The position numbers and the translations under genes were made by a program. Source: Paenibacillus luteus (GTDB lineage Bacteria; Bacillota; Bacilli; Paenibacillales; Paenibacillaceae). From it: 64,000 bases of DNA. The stretch's first letter is position 1. Every line of letters begins with the position of its first letter. The stretch covers positions 124,001 through 188,000 of the forward strand of contig NZ_SKCD01000097.1 of assembly GCF_006542765.1 (NCBI RefSeq). The letters are read 5' to 3'. Under the pieces are notes generated by a model. It was given only the letters and a program-made list of their open reading frames with translations. It searched no databases and had not been told where the DNA came from. Positions 1 to 6,914 of the stretch are shown here, one piece after another.

Positions 1-2070
1 CAGCTTCACCACTTGGCCTGCTACGATAGGACTTGCTAATGTCAGAATAACGGCCTCACCTTTAATTTGGACACCTGTCACTGCACGCGGAGCGCCATTG
101 ACCGTCACATAAAAGCTGCCCATAGACGGAACCGCATAAATATTCAAATCTTCGTTGTACGTCATCGTAATCGTCGAGCCGCTCCACTCTAGCTTGCTGA
201 CAACCGGCGCCGTTGTATCGGAACCAAACGTACGGAAAGTCCATTGATATTCATTCAAAATACCAGCGAATGTATTGCCCGCCAGATCAGTAACCGCACT
301 CGCATCAATCGTGACATAGTAGCCCGTATTCGGTTCGAATGCTCGTGTAGGCGAGATGACTAACACATTATTATGAGTACCATCGACATAATAATTGGCC
401 GGTATCGGCTGCAAATTATTGTCTCCAACAGGATAGAAGGTAATGGCACCTGTATCGCCCTTCTTGATGGTTTCGCTAAACACAGCAGTAAACGACTGAG
501 TAAGTCCGACGGAAACTGCATTGTTCAAAGGATTCAGCACTGTAAGTGTTGGTCTCACCGTATCTTGAGATACCGTAAAGGACCACGCCGTCGTTGAGGA
601 AATGCCCTCGTAATAATTTCCAGCTGCATCGCGCACAGCACGGTTGCCTATTGTAATATAGTATTTCGTATTATTGACAAAAGCTTTTTCAGCCTCACCA
701 TTGGTAGCTTTATTCGGATCAATCGTTAATTGATAGGTTCCGCCACCCGAGACGCGCTCCGAAGTGACCGGAATAGAGCGGAATATTGCACCGTTCGCAG
801 CATCCCTAATCTCGATGACACCACTGCTTGGGAAGACAGGCTCGTTAAAAGTAATTTGCAGTAACGAGGTCAAGCTTGTTACGGATCCTCCTGACGCTGG
901 CGATACTGCAGTCGCTGCAGGAGGAATCTTCTCATAGCCCGGGTCCGTGCTGAAATTCCAAATCGACGCGCCGGCGATTCCATGATACCATTGGCTGCCA
1001 TTTGGATCAGGCTGCGTAAACGCACCTGCATCAATCAACACGTAATAACCCGTGTTCGCTTCCAAATAGGAGCTTGGTGTGATCTGAACCTGATTCTTGT
1101 TTATGACAACACGCGGTGATTGAGCGCTAAAACGTTCAAATGTTGTATTATTGCTAATTCGGCGTATTTCAATAAATTTATCAGGACGAGCCTGAACGTT
1201 CTGGTCAAATGTAATTCCGAGAGTCGAGTTGACCGGAACAGAAGTGGCATTGTCTGCTGGAGCAAACGGTGCAGCCACATTGACAGGGGCCGCATCGGTC
1301 GTAAAGCTCCAAGTTGTGCCTACATAAAGATTTCCGGCTGCATCCTGGAAGGCTGTTCCTGGAATTGTAACGGTATATAAGGTTTTTGGCTGAAGGGCAG
1401 CCGGCGGCTGAATGACGATTTGATTCGTACCACTGCCTCTTACCGCATTAGAGGTAACGGCAATACTTCTATTATCCTCTGTTGAACTAAGTTGAATGCT
1501 GCCGCTTGCAACATAAACCGTCTCGTCAAAGGTGATGACAATGGGGGATGTGACTGGAATTGAACCAGTAGTTGGTGATATGCCAGTGTGAGAAGGTCTT
1601 GTTACGTCTACTTCAGCAACGGTTCGAAAGTTCCAGCTGCTGGCACTGGTAATGCCGCTGTAGCCAGCGCCATTAGATACATTTAAGAAAGCGCCCGCAT
1701 CTACCATTACATAATAATTCGTATTTAATGCAAAATTATTGACTGGGTCAATGGTTACGATTCGCTGCGTTGCATCAATCGAGATTCGGCTTGATGACAT
1801 GGGAATCGTTTCAACCAGATTGCTTGTTCCGTAATCATAAATGGATACCGATGTTGAATTGGAGCCTTTAGTGACATTCTCATCAAAGGTCATTTTAAGA
1901 TCCGCTGTGATAGAAACATTCGTTAAATCATCCGCTGGGCTTAAGCTCAGCACGACTGGACCGGCAGGCGCGGCTGCAACTTGCTGATGGCCCGAAGACC
2001 AGCCTGCCAGGCTTATTTGAAGCAACAGCATGACAGCGATAAGGGTAGATAGCTTGCTGGTTCGATTCAT
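1..2070 (-). CDS. Secreted protein with tandem SbsA-type Ig-like (Big_5) domains, 3' end outside window
   Basis: An open frame runs from an ATG at 2070 to the left edge without a stop, so at least 690 residues are present and the C-terminus is missing. GAGGAG lies about 8 nt before the ATG. The N-terminus (MNRTSKLSTLIAVMLLLQ) is a signal peptide. About five modules of 105-120 residues follow. Each begins with a P-x-x-x-A-x-x-V-like strand, has an ITFDE/ITFNE-like strand, and ends YYVxIDAGAF...W-F-T, the pattern of bacterial Ig-like Big_5 modules in S-layer and surface proteins. The last visible part, near the edge, begins a different beta module (PVVSKLEWSGSTITMTYNE) resembling SwmB-type repeats. 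Role is inferred as cell-surface or extracellular. An SLH or other anchor may lie beyond the edge. It is transcribed away from metK and has its own leader. Confidence 0.85.
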   Translation of the reverse strand, partial: MNRTSKLSTLIAVMLLLQISLAGWSSGHQQVAAAPAGPVVLSLSPADDLTNVSITADLKMTFDENVTKGSNSTSVSIYDYGTSNLVETIPMSSSRISIDATQRIVTIDPVNNFALNTNYYVMVDAGAFLNVSNGAGYSGITSASSWNFRTVAEVDVTRPSHTGISPTTGSIPVTSPIVITFDETVYVASGSIQLSSTEDNRSIAVTSNAVRGSGTNQIVIQPPAALQPKTLYTVTIPGTAFQDAAGNLYVGTTWSFTTDAAPVNVAAPFAPADNATSVPVNSTLGITFDQNVQARPDKFIEIRRISNNTTFERFSAQSPRVVINKNQVQITPSSYLEANTGYYVLIDAGAFTQPDPNGSQWYHGIAGASIWNFSTDPGYEKIPPAATAVSPASGGSVTSLTSLLQITFNEPVFPSSGVIEIRDAANGAIFRSIPVTSERVSGGGTYQLTIDPNKATNGEAEKAFVNNTKYYITIGNRAVRDAAGNYYEGISSTTAWSFTVSQDTVRPTLTVLNPLNNAVSVGLTQSFTAVFSETIKKGDTGAITFYPVGDNNLQPIPANYYVDGTHNNVLVISPTRAFEPNTGYYVTIDASAVTDLAGNTFAGILNEYQWTFRTFGSDTTAPVVSKLEWSGSTITMTYNEDLNIYAVPSMGSFYVTVNGAPRAVTGVQIKGEAVILTLASPIVAGQVVKL

Positions 2071-2167
2071 TTCAATTCACTCCTCAAAAAATTACACTCG
2101 TACCTTATTTGTCGGTTAGTTGACATGAAAAATTTAGGTTATTCCCCTTTTTTGTCTTGAACAGCAA

Positions 2168-2213
2168 ACAAAAAAGCTGTAAACCAAGAAATACAGCTTC
2201 TTGGTTTACAGCT
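2168..2213 (-). terminator. Rho-independent terminator of metK
   Basis: A perfect 16-bp inverted repeat (2175-2190 with 2198-2213, 7-nt loop) is followed on the minus strand by a run of six T. It lies 46 nt past the metK stop and separates metK from the surface gene downstream. Confidence 0.9.
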
Positions 2214-2258
2214 ATTAAATGATTTTATAGGTTAGAATATCATGCCAACTGAAAAATA

Positions 2259-3473
2259 TTAAACTCCGCTAATTACACCAGCGTCTGCTTTAAGTTTATC
2301 AGCTTTGTCAACGCGTTCCCAAGGAAGATCAACATCTGTACGCCCAAAATGACCATATGCAGCTGTTTGTCTGTATATCGGACGACGAAGATCTAGCATT
2401 TTGATAATGCCTGCAGGACGAAGGTCGAAGTTGCTTGTGATCAGATCAACAAGTTTGTCTTCGCCGATTCTGCCTGTACCGTAAGTATCCACGTTGATAG
2501 ATACCGGTTGAGCAACACCAATCGCGTAAGCCAATTGGATTTCGCATTTGTCAGCAAGGCCTGCAGCAACAATGTTCTTAGCCACATAACGAGCCGCGTA
2601 AGCCGCTGAACGGTCAACCTTTGTAGGATCCTTGCCGGAGAAAGCGCCGCCGCCATGACGAGCATAGCCGCCGTACGTATCAACGATGATTTTACGGCCT
2701 GTAAGACCTGCATCGCCTTGTGGTCCGCCAATGACAAAACGGCCAGTTGGGTTAATGAAATACTTTGTATCTGTATCAAGCCATTCAACCGGAACAACCG
2801 GTTTGATAACATGCTCAAGAATGTCGTGTTGGATTTGCTCCAACGTAATTTCTTCTGCATGCTGCGTGGATACAACGATCGTATCTACACGTACTGGCTT
2901 GCCATCGGCATATTCAATCGTAACTTGCGTTTTACCATCTGGACGAAGGTAAGCAAGTGTCTCGTTCTTACGAACTTCAGACAAACGACGAGCGATGCGG
3001 TGTGAAAGCGCGATTGGAAGCGGCATAAGCTCAGGAGTTTCGTTCGTTGCAAAACCGAACATAAGACCTTGGTCACCTGCACCGATATCTTCGTTTTCTT
3101 GCTTCATGTCTTTGCCATCACGAGTCTCAAGCGCTGCGTTAACGCCTTGGGCGATATCAGCAGATTGCTCATTAAGCGATGTCAAAACTGCGCAAGTGCT
3201 GGAGTCGAAGCCGAATTTAGCACGTGTATAGCCGATTTCCTTGATTGTGCGGCGCGCGATAGCTGAAATATCAACATAATCTGCACGGCTGCTAATTTCA
3301 CCAATTACCAAAACTAGACCTGTTGCGACAGAAACCTCACATGCGACACGCGCATAAGGGTCTGCTTCTAGGAATGCATCTAAGACAGCATCGGATATTT
3401 GATCACAGATCTTATCCGGATGGCCTTCAGTTACTGACTCTGATGTAAACAAGTGGCGTCCTTTAACCGACAT
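2259..3473 (-). CDS. metK: S-adenosylmethionine synthetase
   Basis: Makes S-adenosylmethionine from methionine and ATP, releasing phosphate and pyrophosphate. It is cytosolic and normally a homotetramer. The 404-residue product has the family landmarks in order: GRHLFTSESVTEGHPDK near the N-terminus, the GAGDQGLMFG hexapeptide region in the middle, and GGGAFSGKDPTKVDRSAAY in the C-terminal third. The open frame continues upstream to 3632. The start at 3473 is chosen because it gives the normal family N-terminus (MSVKGRHLFTS) and has AGGAGGTTG 7 nt upstream. It is monocistronic, with its own sigma-A promoter (3582-3610) and terminator (2168-2213). The leader carries an intrinsic-terminator-like hairpin but no S-box core that I can see. 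Confidence 0.97.
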   Translation of the reverse strand: MSVKGRHLFTSESVTEGHPDKICDQISDAVLDAFLEADPYARVACEVSVATGLVLVIGEISSRADYVDISAIARRTIKEIGYTRAKFGFDSSTCAVLTSLNEQSADIAQGVNAALETRDGKDMKQENEDIGAGDQGLMFGFATNETPELMPLPIALSHRIARRLSEVRKNETLAYLRPDGKTQVTIEYADGKPVRVDTIVVSTQHAEEITLEQIQHDILEHVIKPVVPVEWLDTDTKYFINPTGRFVIGGPQGDAGLTGRKIIVDTYGGYARHGGGAFSGKDPTKVDRSAAYAARYVAKNIVAAGLADKCEIQLAYAIGVAQPVSINVDTYGTGRIGEDKLVDLITSNFDLRPAGIIKMLDLRRPIYRQTAAYGHFGRTDVDLPWERVDKADKLKADAGVISGV

Positions 3474-3521
3474 CCGTATCAACCTCCTACAACCATAGTA
3501 TGAATTAAGTGCGGACATTCT

Positions 3522-3557
3522 ACACAAAAAATGAACCTTTTCCCGTAGGAAAAGGTT
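3522..3557 (-). promoter_or_regulatory. Terminator-like hairpin in the metK leader
   Basis: A 10-bp perfect stem (3534-3543 with 3548-3557) is capped on the RNA by a cUACGg tetraloop and followed by a U-rich run, CATTTTTTG. It lies about 20-50 nt downstream of the predicted metK start site and 60 nt before the ATG. A small competing stem, GTTGT-CAA-ACAAC, overlaps its 5' arm by three bases. It could be an attenuator, or the terminator of SASP read-through transcripts. I see none of the SAM-I conserved core between promoter and hairpin, and there are only about 25 nt in which to fit one. Confidence 0.6.
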
Positions 3558-3581
3558 GTTTGACAACTCTTCTAAAACAGT

Positions 3582-3610
3582 ATGATACCGAAAATGTCGC
3601 TTTGTGTCAA
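3582..3610 (-). promoter_or_regulatory. Sigma-A promoter of metK
   Basis: The minus strand has TTGACA (3605-3610), a 17-bp spacer and TATCAT (3582-3587). This is a near-consensus promoter about 110 nt upstream of the metK ATG. Confidence 0.75.
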
Positions 3611-3632
3611 TGGACGCCGGTATTTCCAGCAA

Positions 3633-3911
3633 TTATTGGTAGTTTCCAAGCACCGATTGGGCCTGGGCAATGAGCCTTCTTGTTATTTCCCCACCTACCG
3701 AGCCTGCTTGTCTTGTAGAGAGCGCAGACCAATGTACGCATTGTCCGCCACCAGCGCCAGATGACTCCCCTAGCTCACCAGCAAACTCCGTATCCTCTCC
3801 AGTGCCTGTGTAGGCTCCTGAAGTCAAACCGAACTCTGCTGCGATTTCATACTTTAATGCATTTAGAGCAGCTTTGCTTGTTGGCACTACTACCTTATTC
3901 GAACGACTCAT
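3633..3911 (-). CDS. Alpha/beta-type small acid-soluble spore protein
   Basis: A 92-residue protein that coats and protects spore DNA and is degraded by the Gpr protease at germination. The N-terminal helix signature KVVVPTSKAALNALKYEIA is followed by AEFGL, the usual Gpr cleavage context. The C-terminal helix reads VGGEITRRLIAQAQ. Between the two helices lies an unusual insertion of about 30 residues, rich in Gly, Ser and acidic residues and holding one Cys and one Trp (GQCVHWSALS); canonical members are about 60-75 residues. The start is set at 3911 because GGAGGTG lies 7 nt upstream and it gives the normal MSRSNKVVVP beginning; the frame is open to 4019. It lies between metK and a hypothetical secreted gene. 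Forespore (sigma-G) expression is expected from the family, but no clear sigma-G promoter was found. Confidence 0.88.
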   Translation of the reverse strand: MSRSNKVVVPTSKAALNALKYEIAAEFGLTSGAYTGTGEDTEFAGELGESSGAGGGQCVHWSALSTRQAGSVGGEITRRLIAQAQSVLGNYQ

Positions 3912-4024
3912 AATATGACACCTCCAAATGAATGTAAAGCACATTTCTATTGTGCATCGCAACATCCATTTTGAAGCGTATAATCTATTGTCATTACGGG
4001 TAAAATGTAGGTTGACCAACCAAA

Positions 4025-4522
4025 TTATTGCAAGGTATAGCTTCCTTTAACGAGCACAGTGAGACCATTTTTTTGATTAGGATCCGGCAATATTCCACGG
4101 CCTTCTCTTGGAAACAAGAGCAGGTGATTCGTAGGAATTGCTTTTCCTTTTGTCAAATCAGTACCGCCTGTAAGATCTGCAATTCCGCTTGCATCCGAGC
4201 TATAAGCAATGGCCTTCCCAACCCGAACGATAACCTCGGTGCCTTGACCAGCCATCAATGTTTTTCCTGCTGGTACGGTAACAACTTCAAGTGTGGCATC
4301 TGCAACCGGCGTTGTAGGCGTTGTGCCGCCACCTGAGGAGCCGCCACCCAATTTTGCAAGCTGTTCGTCCACATAGCTTTTTGTTACAACTGGATCTTCT
4401 ACAGAGCCTGGAGTCAGCGCATTCGATTCCGCCTCAAGTGGCGAAGCGAAGTTTACCCCAACCCAAATGCCAGCTCCAATTAGAACAACTGCAGCTATTC
4501 CGCGTAATGCCTTTTGTTTCAC
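4025..4522 (-). CDS. Small membrane-anchored or secreted protein of unknown function
   Basis: A 165-residue product from a GTG at 4522 with GAGAGGAG 8 nt upstream; an ATG 25 codons earlier lacks such a site. The N-terminus (KALRGIAAVVLIGAGIWVGV) is a hydrophobic signal or membrane anchor. A short YVDEQLAKL helix follows, then a Gly/Ser/Thr/Pro linker (LGGGSSGGGTTPTTP), then a globular domain of about 95 residues with VPAGKTLMAGQGTEVIVRVGK and a Gly-rich C-terminus. No family is recognised. The domain looks like a small all-beta extracytoplasmic module. It follows the gene at 4601-6691 by 78 nt on the same strand with no terminator visible between them, so the two may be co-transcribed. Confidence 0.65.
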   Translation of the reverse strand: MKQKALRGIAAVVLIGAGIWVGVNFASPLEAESNALTPGSVEDPVVTKSYVDEQLAKLGGGSSGGGTTPTTPVADATLEVVTVPAGKTLMAGQGTEVIVRVGKAIAYSSDASGIADLTGGTDLTKGKAIPTNHLLLFPREGRGILPDPNQKNGLTVLVKGSYTLQ

Positions 4523-4600
4523 TACGTAGTCTCCTCTCAATCTAGCATCTCCTATAAAGATACTAGATTTAAGTAGGAGAAACCAGTATTTCTTCAATTA

Positions 4601-6691
4601 TTAGTGTAAGCCGTCAAGCCAGTTCGTATTGATGTTCCAGCTAATTGGTTTGGAAGCAAGCAATTTTCTATTTCCGTTTAACGTTTCATAGATATTGAAG
4701 GTGTATTCATTCCAGAACGCAGTACCCGCCAATTCCTTCTTGATTTCAGTAAAGTTGCTACCTTCTTTCCACTTCAGAGCACCTTCAGCTTTACCGTCCA
4801 TATCAATGACTTGAGTATAAATGACATGATTTGTTTTCTCGTGATGCAACTCGATTGTAATCGTTGATTGGCTGTATCCATCATAGGAAGCATCTTTGGT
4901 TACAGTTGCACCAAGATCCATATCCAATAGATTTCCATCGAGGAAAGCATTTAGATAGGTCATATCAAACGTATAAGGGCCAACGTTAATTTTTGCAAAG
5001 CTGTCCGTTGTTGTCGTTTCCACAGGCAAAGCAAGCTGCGCTGCTTTATAGAAGCCTTTAGGCGTGCCAGCCGCTGTCATAATGCCATTTGCATCATATG
5101 CTTGACCAATTAGCAGCTGCAGGGAAGACTTATCAACATTCAATGGGAGCTCGGCATAAACAATCAACTGCTCTTTATTTCCAGGTTTAATCGTATTTGT
5201 CGTCTTCACAAATTTCGCTTCATAGAAATTGCCGTCTGAAGATTTAAAATAACCTGCCCATACCGGCAATGTATTTCCACGATTTTGCTTGTTTGTTACA
5301 TCAACATATACCGCATATTGTTCTGTAGTTTCACTTTTGTATGTTCTTACATTTGTTACTTTTCCAGAGATCTGTGATCCATTAGCATTTTGTGTGAATT
5401 CGGAATTCAGTTTAATGAACGGTGTAGCTGCAATGGTAGATTTCGTTAAAGTCGCAACCTCTGTTGTAGTTTCTCCGTCTTTTTCACTAAGCTTAATGTT
5501 AAACTGCTTCCACGTATAATCGTATGGTATTGATCCAACGTAATGCACGGTTGTGCTAGCACCAGGAGCAAGACCAATATCCGATTTGTTTTTAATCAAC
5601 TGCGCATTAAGTTTAATGTTTTCATCAACAACCATCAAACCTGTTAGATCTGGTAATGGTAAGTACACTGACTCTTTATTTTTAATCGTTACTTCAGCAA
5701 TAATGTTGTCTTCTGTTATCCATGGCAAACGATTAATCGATGTTAAATTCACTTCATACGTACCTGTATCATTAGTAAAAGCGGCTTGTGATGAAACAAC
5801 CGTCGAGCCTACTTTAAACGGCGTATCAAAAATCGCTACTGGAAGCTCAACTTTACTTGTTTCTGCTCCGACGCTTTCCGTAATGATCAGCTTCCAACCA
5901 GTAGTTGTAACTGTAGCTGGAATACTTCCCGTTAAGCGAACCGCATTTAAAACGGTTGGTTCAAGCTGAAGCGTTTCATCTGATTTGTTCCTTAGTGCTA
6001 ATTTATATAAGCCTTTGCTTGTTTGCATATAGTAATTGTATTGAGGAAGCGTAACGCCAAATTTACTCGTATTGCGCACCGCATAAGTCAAATTAAAATC
6101 ATAATTTTTATCCTTTTTGGTGACGTTAATCTGATCAACTCTTACATTAGCAGTTGTATTATTAATCAAAACACTTTTATAGCCATTAGCAGCTATGTAA
6201 TTAGAATAGCCTGCTGGGAAAGTATATTGTGCAACTGCTTTCTCATATCCAGCTACGCTGAAATCAAATTTGATAATTTTCACAATTAACTGATCAAGCG
6301 TAACCTTAGATCCTACTTCGCTATAAAAAGTAAGGTTAGTCGATGATTTTGGAGCGACTTTCTTTTTCTTGTCCTGATCCAGAAGTGTAAGTGTATACTT
6401 TGTTCCGCCTTTTGAAGTCATACGAGCCCAGTAATCAACTAAATTGATCTGAGAGCTGTCTCCATTGTAAAAAGTGAAAGTAAAGCTTGCAGTCGCACCT
6501 TTGGTACTCGGAATAAGATTAGCATCAATTAATTGAATATATGATGCTTTCGTTAAATATACTTTTTTGTTCACTGCCGGATTGTTAGCTGCGCTTGTCA
6601 GTGGAACTGCGCTTAGTAATACAAATAGTGCAATAAAGAGAATAAAGAACGTTTTTGTCTTCTTTAAACCATGTCGCATTTTCCTGTTCAC
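4601..6691 (-). CDS. Large secreted beta-rich protein of unknown function
   Basis: A 696-residue product. The N-terminus is a clear signal peptide (KTFFILFIALFVLLSAVPLTSAA). The remainder alternates beta-strand-like segments and lacks Cys. Internal repeats of roughly 130-160 residues share the theme F-x-x-x-Y-N/R-N-x-S...LPxxxYYMxTSKGxxYxLxLL, also seen as VWAGYFKSSDGNFYEAKF, suggesting tandem immunoglobulin-like domains. No SLH or LPXTG anchor is present. The frame starts at a GTG (6691) with AGGA about 8 nt upstream; an ATG at 6679 is equally possible and is preceded by GGAGTGAACAGG. A second SD-like AAAAGGAGGA sits 80 nt upstream with no start codon after it. Neighbours are cell-surface genes, so an exported structural role is inferred; there is no family assignment. 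Confidence 0.8.
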   Translation of the reverse strand: MNRKMRHGLKKTKTFFILFIALFVLLSAVPLTSAANNPAVNKKVYLTKASYIQLIDANLIPSTKGATASFTFTFYNGDSSQINLVDYWARMTSKGGTKYTLTLLDQDKKKKVAPKSSTNLTFYSEVGSKVTLDQLIVKIIKFDFSVAGYEKAVAQYTFPAGYSNYIAANGYKSVLINNTTANVRVDQINVTKKDKNYDFNLTYAVRNTSKFGVTLPQYNYYMQTSKGLYKLALRNKSDETLQLEPTVLNAVRLTGSIPATVTTTGWKLIITESVGAETSKVELPVAIFDTPFKVGSTVVSSQAAFTNDTGTYEVNLTSINRLPWITEDNIIAEVTIKNKESVYLPLPDLTGLMVVDENIKLNAQLIKNKSDIGLAPGASTTVHYVGSIPYDYTWKQFNIKLSEKDGETTTEVATLTKSTIAATPFIKLNSEFTQNANGSQISGKVTNVRTYKSETTEQYAVYVDVTNKQNRGNTLPVWAGYFKSSDGNFYEAKFVKTTNTIKPGNKEQLIVYAELPLNVDKSSLQLLIGQAYDANGIMTAAGTPKGFYKAAQLALPVETTTTDSFAKINVGPYTFDMTYLNAFLDGNLLDMDLGATVTKDASYDGYSQSTITIELHHEKTNHVIYTQVIDMDGKAEGALKWKEGSNFTEIKKELAGTAFWNEYTFNIYETLNGNRKLLASKPISWNINTNWLDGLH

Positions 6692-6858
6692 TCCGTATCC
6701 TATGGGTTTAATTAATTAGACGGCAATTAGGTAGGATTAGTTTCGCTTAAATAAAAATAAATTAATTTAATCCTCCTTTTCAAGAAATAATGATTCTATT
6801 TATCTTGATTCTAACTATACCTACTTTTTGTGAACAACAGATGAACACCATTTAAACA
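6692..6858. other. Leader region of the 4601-6691 gene with an orphan Shine-Dalgarno
   Basis: An A+T-rich leader. AAAAGGAGGA at 6771-6780 (minus strand) is a near-complete anti-SD match but has no start codon within 30 nt. A possible weak promoter (TTGTTC or TTCACA with TAGAAT) lies around 6800-6840. No ORF of merit is present. Confidence 0.4.
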
Positions 6859-6899
6859 AAAAAAGGGAAGCCACCTTTTCAGGTAAGCTTCCCTTTTTA
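6859..6899 (-). terminator. Terminator of the S-layer-like gene
   Basis: The stem AAAAGGGAAGC with GCTTCCCTTTT is followed on the minus strand by TTTTTTTG. It begins 16 nt past the stop of the gene at 6915. Confidence 0.85.
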
Positions 6900-6914
6900 T
6901 TTAAAGATTAGTTA

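Noticed and set aside
3900..4000. Sigma-G promoter for the SASP gene
   Set aside because: The best pair (TGCACA and CATTCAT) would put the start site inside the SD, and both elements are poor matches.
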